Positions 1-10,515 of a DNA stretch of 64,000 nucleotides are shown piece after piece. The DNA comes from Sipunculus nudus (taxonomy: Eukaryota; Annelida; Sipuncula; Golfingiida; Sipunculidae). Every line of letters starts with the position of its first letter. Position 1 is the stretch's first letter. The stretch is from NCBI GenBank assembly GCA_026874595.1, contig CM049312.1:31065456-31129455 (forward strand). The letters are read 5' to 3'. The notes beneath the pieces were generated by a model. It searched no databases. It worked only from the letters and a program-made list of their open reading frames with translations, and was not told where the DNA came from. The position numbers and the translations under genes are program-made.

Positions 1-1165
1 AAAAAAAAATCCAGGAGGTGCCACCAGTCTGCAGGAACTGATGAAACGTTTCTTAATGAATAGATTAATGGTGATCAATGCATCAGTTGTTCAGATGCTG
101 GAGCTTTTGTAACAAATATTTTAATTAATAAGGTGTGTGTGTGTGGTGGGGGGGGGGATTCTGAGCTCCATAGCGCAGAGGATATGAGTAACAGAGACTT
201 ACTTTCAGGTTTTCATGGAGATTTTTCATGGCCCTCCCTGAATGTCAAGTTAAAGGGTTCTAAGTCCAATGGTTACAATTCGTGTCTTGTTAACAGATGA
301 CCATAATCTTTGAAAGTCTCAAAAATAAAGAAAAATACGTAAAACAATCCAGGTGGTGCCAGCAGTGTGCAGATACTAATGGAAGACTCCACGATCAATA
401 TGCATGCAAAGGATCATGGTGATAAATGCATTAGATGTTCAGATAATAGAGCTTTTGAATAAAATTTACTATTATTCTGAGGGATACTTCGGAGCCCCAT
501 AGCTTGAAGGATATGGGAAGCAGAGACCTTATTTCAGGTTTCAAAGGAAACCTTTCATGGCCCTCCCTGCATGCATGTAAAGAGAGCGTCTTTAAAGGTA
601 TCCAAAATAAAGAAACCAATTCGTAAAAAAATTGTAATAATACAGGTGGCGCAACAACTCTGCAGAAACTGATAAAATATTCCATGAAGAATATGCATGC
701 AAAGAATCATGGTGATCAATGCATAAGTTGTTCAAATACTTGAGCTTTTGTATTAATTTTCCATTAATTTTGGGGGTACTTCGGAGCCCCATAGCTCAGA
801 GGTTATAGGTAACAGAGAACTTATTTCAGGTTTCCAAGAAGGTTTTTAAAGGGACTCTCGGCATGTTTAAGAGAGAAGATTCCAGGACTAGTCGTTACGA
901 TTTGTGCCCTGTTAACAGATGACCGCATCTTAAGAGGTCTCAAAAATATAGAAGAAAAAGAGTAAAATTTGAAAAAAAAATATAGATGGCGCACTAGGCT
1001 GCAGAAACTGATGAAACAATCCATGATCAATATCCATGCAAAGAATCATGGTGATCAGTGCAGTAGTTGTACAGTGTTGAGCTTGTGTATTAACGGACAA
1101 ACGGACAGACGGACAGCTAGACAGACAGACAGGCGGACAAAGAGTGATTGCTATAGCTTAGATGA
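1..1165. repeat. Tandem array, four diverged units of about 290-340 bp
   Basis: Four copies of one unit are visible, each opening with a 'caggtggygcc'-like block followed by 'ctgcagaaactg' and then 'aatcatggtgatca'. Openings lie near 12, 350, 643 and 983, so the spacings are about 338, 293 and 340 bp. A second shared block is 'cttcggagccccatagc' (about 490 and 780). The last copy runs into a purine-rich tail of 'ggacagacgg'-type tetramers (about 1093-1140), which closes many molluscan interspersed tandem repeats. The array starts before the window. The short ORFs here are on both strands, overlap unit junctions and do not keep frame between copies, so I see no coding function. Confidence 0.85.
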
Positions 1166-2192
1166 CTTTCAGTCAGCTGAGCTAAACAACCTGAACGTTA
1201 GAGGACATAATACTAATCGAATGTATACGTTGACTCTCGTTCAACAGACAGTGTGCGGTTCAAGTCCATAACCATTTTAAAATGTTTATAAAGTGTGCGT
1301 ATCAGGTTCTGGTTTGAATGAACAAACAACTCACACGTAATAAGAAAAAACTCGCTTGAAAATGTCAATTTATCTACACCAGGCTTGTTCTGCAAGAAGG
1401 CTACCAATGCCAGCCAAGTATGTATGTCACGATTCACTACCCGTATGGTCAACCAAACATTTAAGTACTGAATGCCATTTAATAGCTTCGTCCTTGGGCG
1501 AGGGCAAACAAATCTCCGTATCTTCCTTCGTCATCCAAATCCGTCCACACCTTTCGAAAGTAAAGTGCGTAATATATAAAACAAACTACAAAATTAAATG
1601 TCCACTGAAAAAAAATCTTAATTACTAAGGATTAAGAAAAAATATTTTCGAGATCCTATATGTTAAAAATTTTTATAACAGAGAAAATAAAATCGCTTGA
1701 ACACCAACCAAGCAAATTCCTCGATTAAAAAATAAAATAGAAAAAAAAACACTTCTTTTTCCCTACTTGTAATCCAAAACAGCAACAGATGTTGGCGCCT
1801 ATTTGCTTTACTTAATCTAAAACTAGAAAAAGAGTTTGTCTCTTCTTACCTGACCTCATTTCACATTTATACATACACTGCGTTGTTAAGAATGTCAATG
1901 TTAAAAAGATATTGATAAAAAGCACGTCAGTTGCTTCTCTGCATGGTAAAATAACTCCTGTATAGTGCATCAAAATACGGACAACCGGTTGATTTACACA
2001 TTGATTAGCACGGATATTTTGTCATGGAGGCTGGCTGAGTATACATATGATAGGGAGAACTAAGCTTGATTTTGCTTAGTGTCGACTATCCACCAACCTT
2101 TACTAAGAGAAATAGCTTTTTGTATTTTTTACGGATACATCGCACAGGCGAATTTAAACTGTATGGGCAATAATAAGGAGCGGCGACGAGTG
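1166..2192. other. Unassigned AT-rich sequence
   Basis: No coding pattern, RNA gene or clear repeat was seen. The two small ORFs between 1213 and 1628 overlap on opposite strands and resemble nothing I know. Confidence 0.4.
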
Positions 2193-2416
2193 TTTACGAT
2201 TTCTTCGGCGTCAGACAGGCCGTCATAAATGACGATGTCTGTATCCTACCTGGCGTGAATGTCAATAAAACCTAGACATATCTGGTGGCACGAAACGTGT
2301 TTTTCTTTACGATTTCGGCGTCAGACATGCCGAAATAAATGACGATGTCTGTATCCTACCTGGCGTGTATGTCAAGAAAACCCAGACATATCTGGTGGCA
2401 CGAAACGTGTTTTTGT
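2193..2416. repeat. Two-copy 113-bp tandem duplication
   Basis: The stretch starting 'tttacgatttc' at 2193 recurs at 2306, and both copies run through 'gacgatgtctgtatcc' and 'ctggtggcacgaaacgtg'. The copies differ by a few substitutions and a short indel near the start. No ORF crosses both, so this looks like a local non-coding duplication. Confidence 0.85.
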
Positions 2417-5400
2417 TTTTATTTTCAGATGACACTTTTTAACATACGTCAACATGTTTTCTTATCAACAGTACAACTAAGGTAATCTTTTTTATCTTAA
2501 ATTCGCGGTGAAACAAAATATAATATTACCAAAATAACTTACAGGAAGAAATCTATGTACTTCACAAGACTTTAATACATAATTGTAATATTCAATTAAA
2601 TTATCAACTGCATCAGGCTGTTATTTGATATATGTTCGTTCCTTCTGCAACATATAAATCTTGAGCATGCATTATAAACGTTACCCATTGGACATAATGG
2701 AAATCAACAGATATGTTCTAATTCCTATGGTCTGATTAAATAAAATTGGTTCTTGAAAATAAGAGATATATTAAGCAGAAAAATAGATATATTAATCCTG
2801 AATGATTGATGGGAGCTGGGCATTGTACTAATTGTTCCTGCTTCTACAATATAAACGCTAGGATAGGCGAGGATATCATAGCCATTGACGTCCAATTAGC
2901 TTAAGTAGTTTATGAACGGCAGAGATTTTTAAATTTTCCTATCAATAAAGATATTGCTGCGGGCTGGCTGACCAAGCTTAGGCCGCATTGACGCCTTGAG
3001 CGTTCCGTCGATTTTGCCGTTTTGTGTCAAAGGGATTACTAACATGTACCGTAGCAATAGATAACATCGTGTGGTTGATAGTGTATTTAGATTTAACAAG
3101 TCCTACAGAGGCGACTATTCTTTCACAGAACTAGGAATTACACTACACCCGCACGGGTGACACTATTTGCTGACACTCATGTTGTTACCGGTAAATGAAT
3201 GATTATTTCAATAATATAAATAATTATTAATAGTTGTGAATTACAAAAACTTACATATTCATCCGCACGGCTCAAGGTTTTAATCATTTTTTTCTGTTTC
3301 AAAATTAATCGGTAATACGGGAAGGGGATCTAATGGGGTTTCTATGGACGGATTTTGGTATTGTTCTAAATAAATAAAAAGTCCCAATCATCAGTAATGA
3401 TTAATTTAATATTTATAATCCTGAATAAAAGACGATCGATTGAACAATAAGATAATTTAAAACGTGATTCCATATCTTGAATCACTTACACGTTTCTTTT
3501 CAGATGTTACACCATGCTTTTCTTAAATCAATTTTATTTTTGGAATATCATTGTGTATGCAACAGGGGCCACACATACCTGTGTGTCGATAATAAAACAG
3601 GTTTCCTGGCAAGGGTAGGCAACGCAATTATTTGCACCTTTACAATTATCATTTCCGTTCTGTTTCTACTTCGAAAATAAAACTCTTATATAAAGGGATT
3701 GTAGGACGGCGGGGACTATTTGCTTTAGTAAAGAGACTTGAATATTTATAAAATGTAACTAAAATCGAAATCTAACAAAAATCTATCTGAGTAAATGGCA
3801 TAAACACATACTGATTAATGCATTCTGGGAACTGTGTGCGTCATTCTGCACATTTTAATCTTACGACATCCTGTTCACATGTAATGTGGTATTCATACTC
3901 CTAATCCAATATATTTAATTGGCTATCTAAACTTTTTCCTACATATATTTTTTACCCCACAATCCATGAATGTACCCGCAATTACCAAATTGCAATTATG
4001 TTCAAAAAGCACACAGTACATTCAAGAAGTCACATCCTTATAGTGAACCAAACCACACCACGCATACGGCCTTTCGGTGTTATATGCGCACAGTAATGCC
4101 TCAATGCTATGTATAATAAACGTATGAAAAAAACGAAACTGCTCACTGCAGCTTTCGTTTTACCGTTTGTTTTGCCCTAAAAAAGGTAGCCAGATTATGA
4201 ATATACATGCATACATGAATATATGTAAACAAATATTTGACCTGGTGACGTTATCACATTTGAAGCTTCATTTGAAGTGACCTTGTGCAAAAAGAATTTT
4301 TTTTCCATGGGGCAATTTATTCTGCTATTTGTTTCGTTAATGTCGTTTTCTCCGCTGGGATGCTGACACTGTTAATTGAGTTAGGATCAATATTAAGACA
4401 TGGCTGGTCGTCACGACATTTGCATTTTGGGATAACGTAAATGAATTCCCCGAACCCTTTAAATCCTCGGTTTCTTATTGGTGTTGCCTGGCTATATTAG
4501 CTGAATTCGCGAGTTGGCAACCTCGATCCTCGTTTCATTATAGTAACTGTTAAAGACTGTGATGCCGTCCACTGGTTTTGTCTCTACTACGAGACAATGA
4601 AGAAAATTAAAACTCCTGAAATATGAATCATATAAAGTAGACTTGAACAGCCGGTGAACTAATCGGACCCGCCGGTACTGTGTTTATATGGTTTATTTTG
4701 CAACACCAAGTACATGTACGGCCACCTGATAATAATTTACGGTATTTTGTCGTCGGGCATTACTGTCCGTACATTAGCCAGCACAGCTCATGTTATGGGC
4801 ACGTCTATCCTAGAATGATTGCAGGGGCGAATGTACATTATACCTGAAATCAGGAAATATCTCTCCTTGAATCACATCTTTAGCATTTCAGTAGCACTTG
4901 CGTTTATAGCGAGAAGATTACAATCTCTTTTTTTACCGACAGTGAATAGTTAAGGGTCACTTGCTGGCTTTAAGGTTATCGGCTCTGTATTCTTTACTAC
5001 ATACTATGAATTAACGGCTTTATATATAATACAACGGCTTTATATATAATATAAAGGGGGCTTATGGCTTTCATAAATTGGACTGTTGGTTAATTTGGAT
5101 GTAACCCCAAATATCAAAACGGTGGTAGTTCCGACACATGATGAGAGATGGCCAACATTCTAGGCATTCAGTTCTGCCAGTCCATATAGATCGCTGCGTT
5201 TATACATACGTTCAGTAAATTTTAGATATGGACTGCTATAAATATATGTCCTTTCATGTTCATTGAGGATACGTTCGACCAGGGAGGTTACATAAATGGA
5301 GTTATAACACCAGGTCTGGCCATGTCGATTGATTCTGACGGGGGTCATAAAAATCGCTGGTGAAAGGCACAGAGAAATGCTGCTGATAGGCCCGGTGCTA

Positions 5401-5814
5401 ATTATTCCGCCCTTGACTTAACTCGATAGTTTCCGAAGATCCCAAGCGTCAACAAACGCGTGACCCACACGTGTTGGTCAGTTAAATTAGTATTCCCCCC
5501 AGTAATTTCGAATATATAATGTAATTATTGGAACAGTCTTAAGTGAACAAAATAATTTTTCATACAGACATGCAGCGGCATGCCAACGTGTGTGAAGCCG
5601 TCGTTGCTTAAAACGCTTGAACAACCGCTTGGCTAAGATAAACGTTGGCGATAATACGAGAATAAGGCAACAGGCGAGGGCTGACAGTTTTAAATGAAAA
5701 TTAAAGTCATCCGCACATGGGCGACAAATAAATTTATCTTCCACGGAATAATACATAAAGGCTAATAATTAATACCTGTCAGTAATGTGCCTAGGGGCCT
5801 GGACAGCTAAGGGG
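2417..5814. other. Unassigned AT-rich intergenic or intronic sequence
   Basis: I find no gene with a recognisable product. A tiny tandem repeat 'aacggctttatatataat' occurs at 5013 and 5033. Open stretches such as 3477-3680 (+), 5160-5348 (-) and 5487-5756 (-) have no family resemblance and no supporting splice structure. Confidence 0.4.
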
Positions 5815-5892
5815 CGTTCAGAGCTGAGCGGTAAAACGCTTGGCCTTCTTCGGTGGCGACACGGGTTCGATCCCAGGTGCTGCCATGAGAGT
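5815..5892 (+). mobile_element. tRNA-derived SINE head (RNA polymerase III promoter)
   Basis: A tRNA-like module is visible: an A-box-like 'gagctgagcggt' near 5821 and a textbook B-box inside 'gggttcgatccc' near 5868, followed by 'aggtgctgcc'. The two boxes are about 45 bp apart, as in a tRNA. The anticodon-arm region does not fold as a clean cloverleaf and sequence continues without a pol III terminator, so I read this as the 5' head of a tRNA-derived SINE, not a working tRNA gene. The SINE body probably continues past 5892, but I could not place its 3' end. The open frame across it (5840-6181, +) is not taken as coding. Confidence 0.6.
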
Positions 5893-6099
5893 TGGTTGTA
5901 GTGGCTCGCCCGAGATCGGTAGTTCAGTCTTGAGCTCCAAACATATAACCGTATACCGACTCAATCTTGTTACAGGTGTTTCTTTTATTATGTGCAGCAG
6001 TCTTGTATGGGTCTGTGTAGTGCTAGCTTTGTCCGTTCCCATGGGAGACGCGCGAGCCGAGCCGGCCCATGTGTATGGTCTGACGTGTAGAAACACAGC

Positions 6100-6775
6100 A
6101 CTCATGCTAATCTGGAACTTTCTGGGCTGGTCGCGCTCTATGAGCGCGTCTCTTGTAATGTTTTTGGGCGCGTGTGTATAATGTATTGTTCTTTGGACTG
6201 TTCGTGAAATAGAAGTTTCTAGGCTTTGGGATGAGAAGCTATAAATTAGGGGCTGTGTTAAGAGCCGAGAAGGAGAGTAGAGAGAAATATTCCAGCGTAC
6301 ACAGAAGAGTGTGAGTCAGTTTGTTGACCTTTCCGATAATTGCAGCAGTTATAGATCTTCGAAATTTGTAACGGATTTTATATAGTCTTCAGTTTGGCTT
6401 TGGGATCACTACCAGAATATCACCTTTGGATTACAACAGATTAATTTTGTGTTTGAATTTGACTATATTTCTCTGAGAAGATTTATGTGAACTGTTCTTC
6501 TATATTATACGTTTTAAAGGACTTGTTGTCGCTGTGACAGTGGTGGTATCCAGGTTATGTACACTTTTTTTTATTATATTTTGTAATTGTATTGATTTAC
6601 TGTTTTACTGTTGTTATACTGTGTAATTGTATTGATTTAGTGTATTGTAATGTTAGGGTTGTTTAAAGGTTAAATTATAATTATTTGTTTACAAAAAAAA
6701 AAAACAAACACTGGCTTCTTTATTCATTCCCAAAAGACATTTCACGCTGCCTAGTGTTACAGAATCTGATTTTTA
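6100..6775 (+). other. Possible solo LTR or promoter-like sequence
   Basis: This stretch looks like a promoter followed by transcribed sequence: a TATA-like 'ctataaatta' near 6239, a T-rich region with 'tgtaattgtattgattta' repeated at about 6583 and 6627, then a short A tract (about 6692-6703) and 'tagtgttacag' at the end. That layout would fit a solo long terminal repeat, but I found no partner LTR, no primer-binding site and no convincing target-site duplication. It could equally be the tail of the SINE upstream or another element. Confidence 0.25.
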
Positions 6776-6840
6776 TTTATCTCCGCATCGCAATCCAGCA
6801 TCAAAGACACGCGCGGGGCAGCCCCATTTTTTACAGCCAT

Positions 6841-6945
6841 AATCTGCTAATTAGCTGAAACTGAGACTAATCAGGTCAATGGAGTAAAGGGGTAATCTGA
6901 CCGATGTGGCTATAGGTTCAGGATGTTCATTGAGATCTAAACATG
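6841..6945 (+). repeat. Dispersed 105-bp repeat, second copy at 57666-57770
   Basis: The block beginning 'aatctgctaattagctg' matches 57666-57770 at about 98 of 105 positions by eye, same strand, no gaps. At 57.7 kb the copy sits inside an inverted-repeat element with CCCGCCCCGC-rich arrays, and here it lies about 600 bp before two CCCGCCCCGC-rich units. The shared neighbours suggest that 6.8-8.1 kb is a rearranged relative of the 57-59 kb element. Confidence 0.85.
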
Positions 6946-7443
6946 GCCAGCGCCTTGTTTCTGAAAGCAATCATCAACACATTATGCTGTGACCAAACAG
7001 GGATTTGACCAGCCAGTGGTCAATGTTAGTTAAAAACAGACAGCACATGGAGTTACAATTAGATAAGGAGTCCAACTTAGGCTTTGTGCAGTTCCAGGTC
7101 AATTGAGTCACCTACAGAGCCAGCTATAGCCACACACTGTCTGTTACAAGATCAAAGGTAATCAAGCCCTTACTTCACTCCCAGCCATATTATATAATAT
7201 GTGAGACATGACACAAGTACAGGGTAACAATCCATATACAACATCAGGCCAGGTAACTTCATACAAAGTAAAGACCAGCTCGCATTGCAAGGATAATTGT
7301 TTAAAGTCTAGTTTTTCAGATGAAGGATGCATCATCTATTTTGTATAACAAATAGACGTTAAACCTAGAAAAGACACATTTGCATAGTGTTGTCAGTCAG
7401 TGTAAGGGGTTAACAGGAATAAATTAATTTTTTTTTTCAAATT
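6946..7443. other. Unassigned sequence between two parts of the repeat island
   Basis: No coding pattern. It probably belongs to the same element remnant as the flanking repeats, but I saw no second copy of it in the window. Confidence 0.3.
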
Positions 7444-8076
7444 TATCTTTTCATATTACTATATTTACAACGCCTGAAAACATTTTATACACAAATAATA
7501 ATTTCTTCAAATGATAGTTTTTTTTAAAGTATAATTTCATATTCATGTTTTTACAGAACTGCCAGATCATCAACCCGCAGCCCGCCCCGCCCCGCCCCGC
7601 ACAGACTTCATTTCGGCCCGCCCCGCCCCGCACTTTCTTAGATGTAGCCCGCCCCGCCCCGCAAAGATTCCGATGCGGGGGCCCGCGGGGGACAGCGGGC
7701 TGCGGGTCAAAACCCGCCCCACGCAGGTCCCTAATGCATATACATAGATATAGGTTATGGGATGAGGTATATTTAAATTGGGGACATGACCTTTATCTTT
7801 TCATATTACTATATTTACAACCCCTAAAAACATTTTATGCAAAAATACCAATTTCTTCAAATGATATTTTTTAAGTATAAATTCATATTCATGTTTTACT
7901 GAACTGCCAGATCATCAACCCGCAGCCCGCCCCGCCCCGCACAGACTTCATTTCTGCCCGCCCCGCCCCGCATATTCCTATGCCGGGGCCCGCGGGCTGC
8001 GGGTCAAAACCCCTTTTGCATATAAATAGATATAGGTTATGGGATGATGTATATTTAAATTGGGGACATGACCTTT
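7444..8076. repeat. Two tandem units (351 and 282 bp) carrying CCCGCCCCGC-rich hairpins
   Basis: Both units begin 'atcttttcatattact' (7444 and 7795) and end 'ggggacatgaccttt'. In the middle of each is a GC-rich block that opens with 'acccgcagcccgcc', continues with repeated 'cccgccccgc', and closes with the inverted sequence 'gcgggctgcgggt', so each can fold into a strong hairpin in otherwise AT-rich DNA. The second unit has lost about 70 bp of the GC-rich block. The Arg/Pro/Ala-rich ORFs here (7451-7633 -, 7545-7874 +) are by-products of the repeat. Confidence 0.85.
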
Positions 8077-8086
8077 CCTATGAACG

Positions 8087-8690
8087 GCCTTGACTTTGAA
8101 TATTTCCATATTTGGTAAAAAATATTGTTTCTCAAGTGGATAGATGTATCTATCTGAAAATCACATTGAAAGATGTCAGATGATAAGTTGTTGAAAGATT
8201 TTGAAAACCGGTGACCTTCACATTCAAGGTCAAATCTGCCGATATATAGGATTTGTTTAACCTCATAACTTTTGAGGTACCATATTTTTTTCTACAAATG
8301 TGACACACAGGTTGATCCGCCAAGGTCTCCGACATGTTTGAAGACTGGTGACCTTGACCCTGTTTTTCAAGGTCAAACCTACAGAAACATAACATGTTTC
8401 ACCCCCTTTAAATTTTGAAGTACAGTGTTACTTTCCTTCCAATTAGATACACAAATTGTTCCCACCAAGATTTCAGACATGTTCAAAGACTATTGGCCTT
8501 GAGCTTTGTCTTCAAGATCAAATCCGCGAATATATTGGTTTTCTGTTTACCCCATAACTATTGAAATATTGCTTCTGTTTCCTTCAAATGTGACACCAAA
8601 AAAAAATCCACCAATATCTCTGACTTCTTTTATGAGTAGTGACCTTGACCTTGGTTTTTAAGGTTCCACAGATAAAACTTGTGTACTTGT
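8087..8690. repeat. Array of about 140-bp units with inverted 'gaccttgac/caaggtcaa' motifs
   Basis: Four copies are aligned by 'ggtgacctt...ttcaaggtcaaa' at about 8211, 8348, 8494 and 8639 (spacing 137, 146 and 145), with a weaker partial copy near 8087. Each unit contains 'aaatgtgacac' or a variant and a small hairpin from 'ttgacc' to 'ggtcaa'. This is a common type of molluscan interspersed tandem repeat. The antisense ORF 8150-8395 spans unit junctions and is rejected as coding. Confidence 0.8.
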
Positions 8691-10501
8691 TAAGTTAATC
8701 CCGGAGAAGTATTCATGAAACTCACTGTTCACACAAATTTCACTTGGACTATGCACACGGGCTCTGATCTTGTAAGCCCAAACTATCTGGAATGTCATGG
8801 TATACCTGATCTTCTAGACCATTAGCCATGGTGAATTTATATTCCAAATGTTATCATCTAGCCAAAATGTTTGGGTAATGTGGGGTTTGAAAGTGTCATC
8901 AATACAGCAAAACAGTCAGGATTGTCAGTTTTAGTGGGTAAGGATTTTAAAATTATCGTAGCTCGCATAGACCGAGATGTGATATACAGTATTGATTGCG
9001 ATGGGCTCACAAGTACAGAACAAGAATCAATATGTCCTAATTGTAAAAGTCTGAGGCCGACTTTAAGAGCAAGGTCATCAAACATTCGCAGATTAGTTCA
9101 ATCACATAATCAGCGTACCAGCACACCTGCATCATCTAGGGTGCCGTTTTCAAAATTGTCTCCTAATGAAAAATCCGTAAGAAGAGCCCTTCTGCTTATA
9201 ATCAACTTGCAAACTCAGGCTTTTTATCACTGCCACATGTTAAAACACTTATGTCCTATATGCGGTTTGCTGAGCCAACTTCTGGTGTCAATACAGGAAT
9301 CAAGGAATTTGGTCTTCCTGATACCCCTGACACTAAGCAAAATGTTGAGCTTTCATGGGATTAAATGAAAATCAAGTCAGGTCCAGCTTTTTCAAATTCG
9401 GGGAATGTGATCGGATATTGTAATATGGACAGTTTTAGTGAGGCACTAGCAGCATTTGCACAGGATGGTGTTTCCAAACCTGAAGTGGCTACCCATGTTC
9501 TGGTGATGATGGTAAGAGGGATTGTAAGTAATGTGGGCATGCCTTTTATGTGGTATCCGTGCACCGCATCCACTTCTGAAAGTCTATGGGGCACTGTGTG
9601 GGGAGCCACGGGTATATTGGAAAGTATAGGTTTAAAGGTTAAGGCCTGGACATGTGACGGGGCTGCTACTAATAGGAAGTTTTTCCATATTCATTCTCAG
9701 ACACACTGTCAAGTTACCTACAAGGCTGTTAATAGGCCTGATCAGTCAAGGGTCATATACTTTGATTGTGATGTCCCACACCTGAAGAAAACAACACGTA
9801 ACGATTTCGCGAATTCTCATGGACACCTAAATTCTAAGAATTTAGTAAAAAACACAAACAAACCTTGAAATTGTCACATATTGTTTCTACTGTTGAAACA
9901 GACATTGCCCGGCCAATTAGTTACAATCTAGGAGGAACACATTCACCTTACACCCCAGTTGAGAATGAGGGTAAAACTGGCAGCCCGAGTCCTGAGCTCA
10001 TCTATGAGTAACGCAATAATTTGTAGAAACAGACCTGAAAAGATGGAGACTGCCAAATGTTGCAAAACTTTTGATCAGTGATTTGACTGTGTTTGACAGA
10101 TACCTCCTTAAGTATTTACACAAACGGAAACCAGAGCTAGCCCCTTACCCCTCTGTGAATGATTGGAGATCCACATGGTTATATAATGATTTCCTAGGTT
10201 ACATAGATACTTGGGAAAACGACAATAGGCAGCCAAAAACATCTAACCCGTAGTGAGCAAAGCAAACTTCTGTTATCCAGTCAAACAATGGAAGACCTGC
10301 GGATTTCCACTTTGTCTTTCATTAACTTAGTAACAGATCTTCTGCGTGAAAACAGTGGACTGTTCATTATGGCAGAAAAATTGAACCAAGACAGACTTGA
10401 AATTTTCTTTTCAAAGATGCGCAGCAGCACTCTGACAACCCAAATGTGTACGAGGTAGGCCATCGGTTCTTGGCCCTGCTGCTTGCTTGTGGACAGACAG
10501 T

Positions 10502-10515
10502 GACACCTAGAACTA
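10502..10515 (+). repeat. Target-site duplication, left copy
   Basis: The 14-mer 'gacacctagaacta' here is repeated exactly at 12434-12447. It flanks the LINE and belongs to the interrupted P-type transposase reading frame. Confidence 0.9.

Noticed and set aside
5815-5892. Functional tRNA gene
   Set aside because: A and B boxes are present, but the anticodon and acceptor arms do not pair cleanly and no pol III T-run terminator follows. A SINE head is the better reading.
7545-7874. 109-codon ORF rich in Arg, Pro and Ala
   Set aside because: It is produced by reading the CCCGCCCCGC repeat; the same pattern arises in the opposite strand and in the second, shortened unit.
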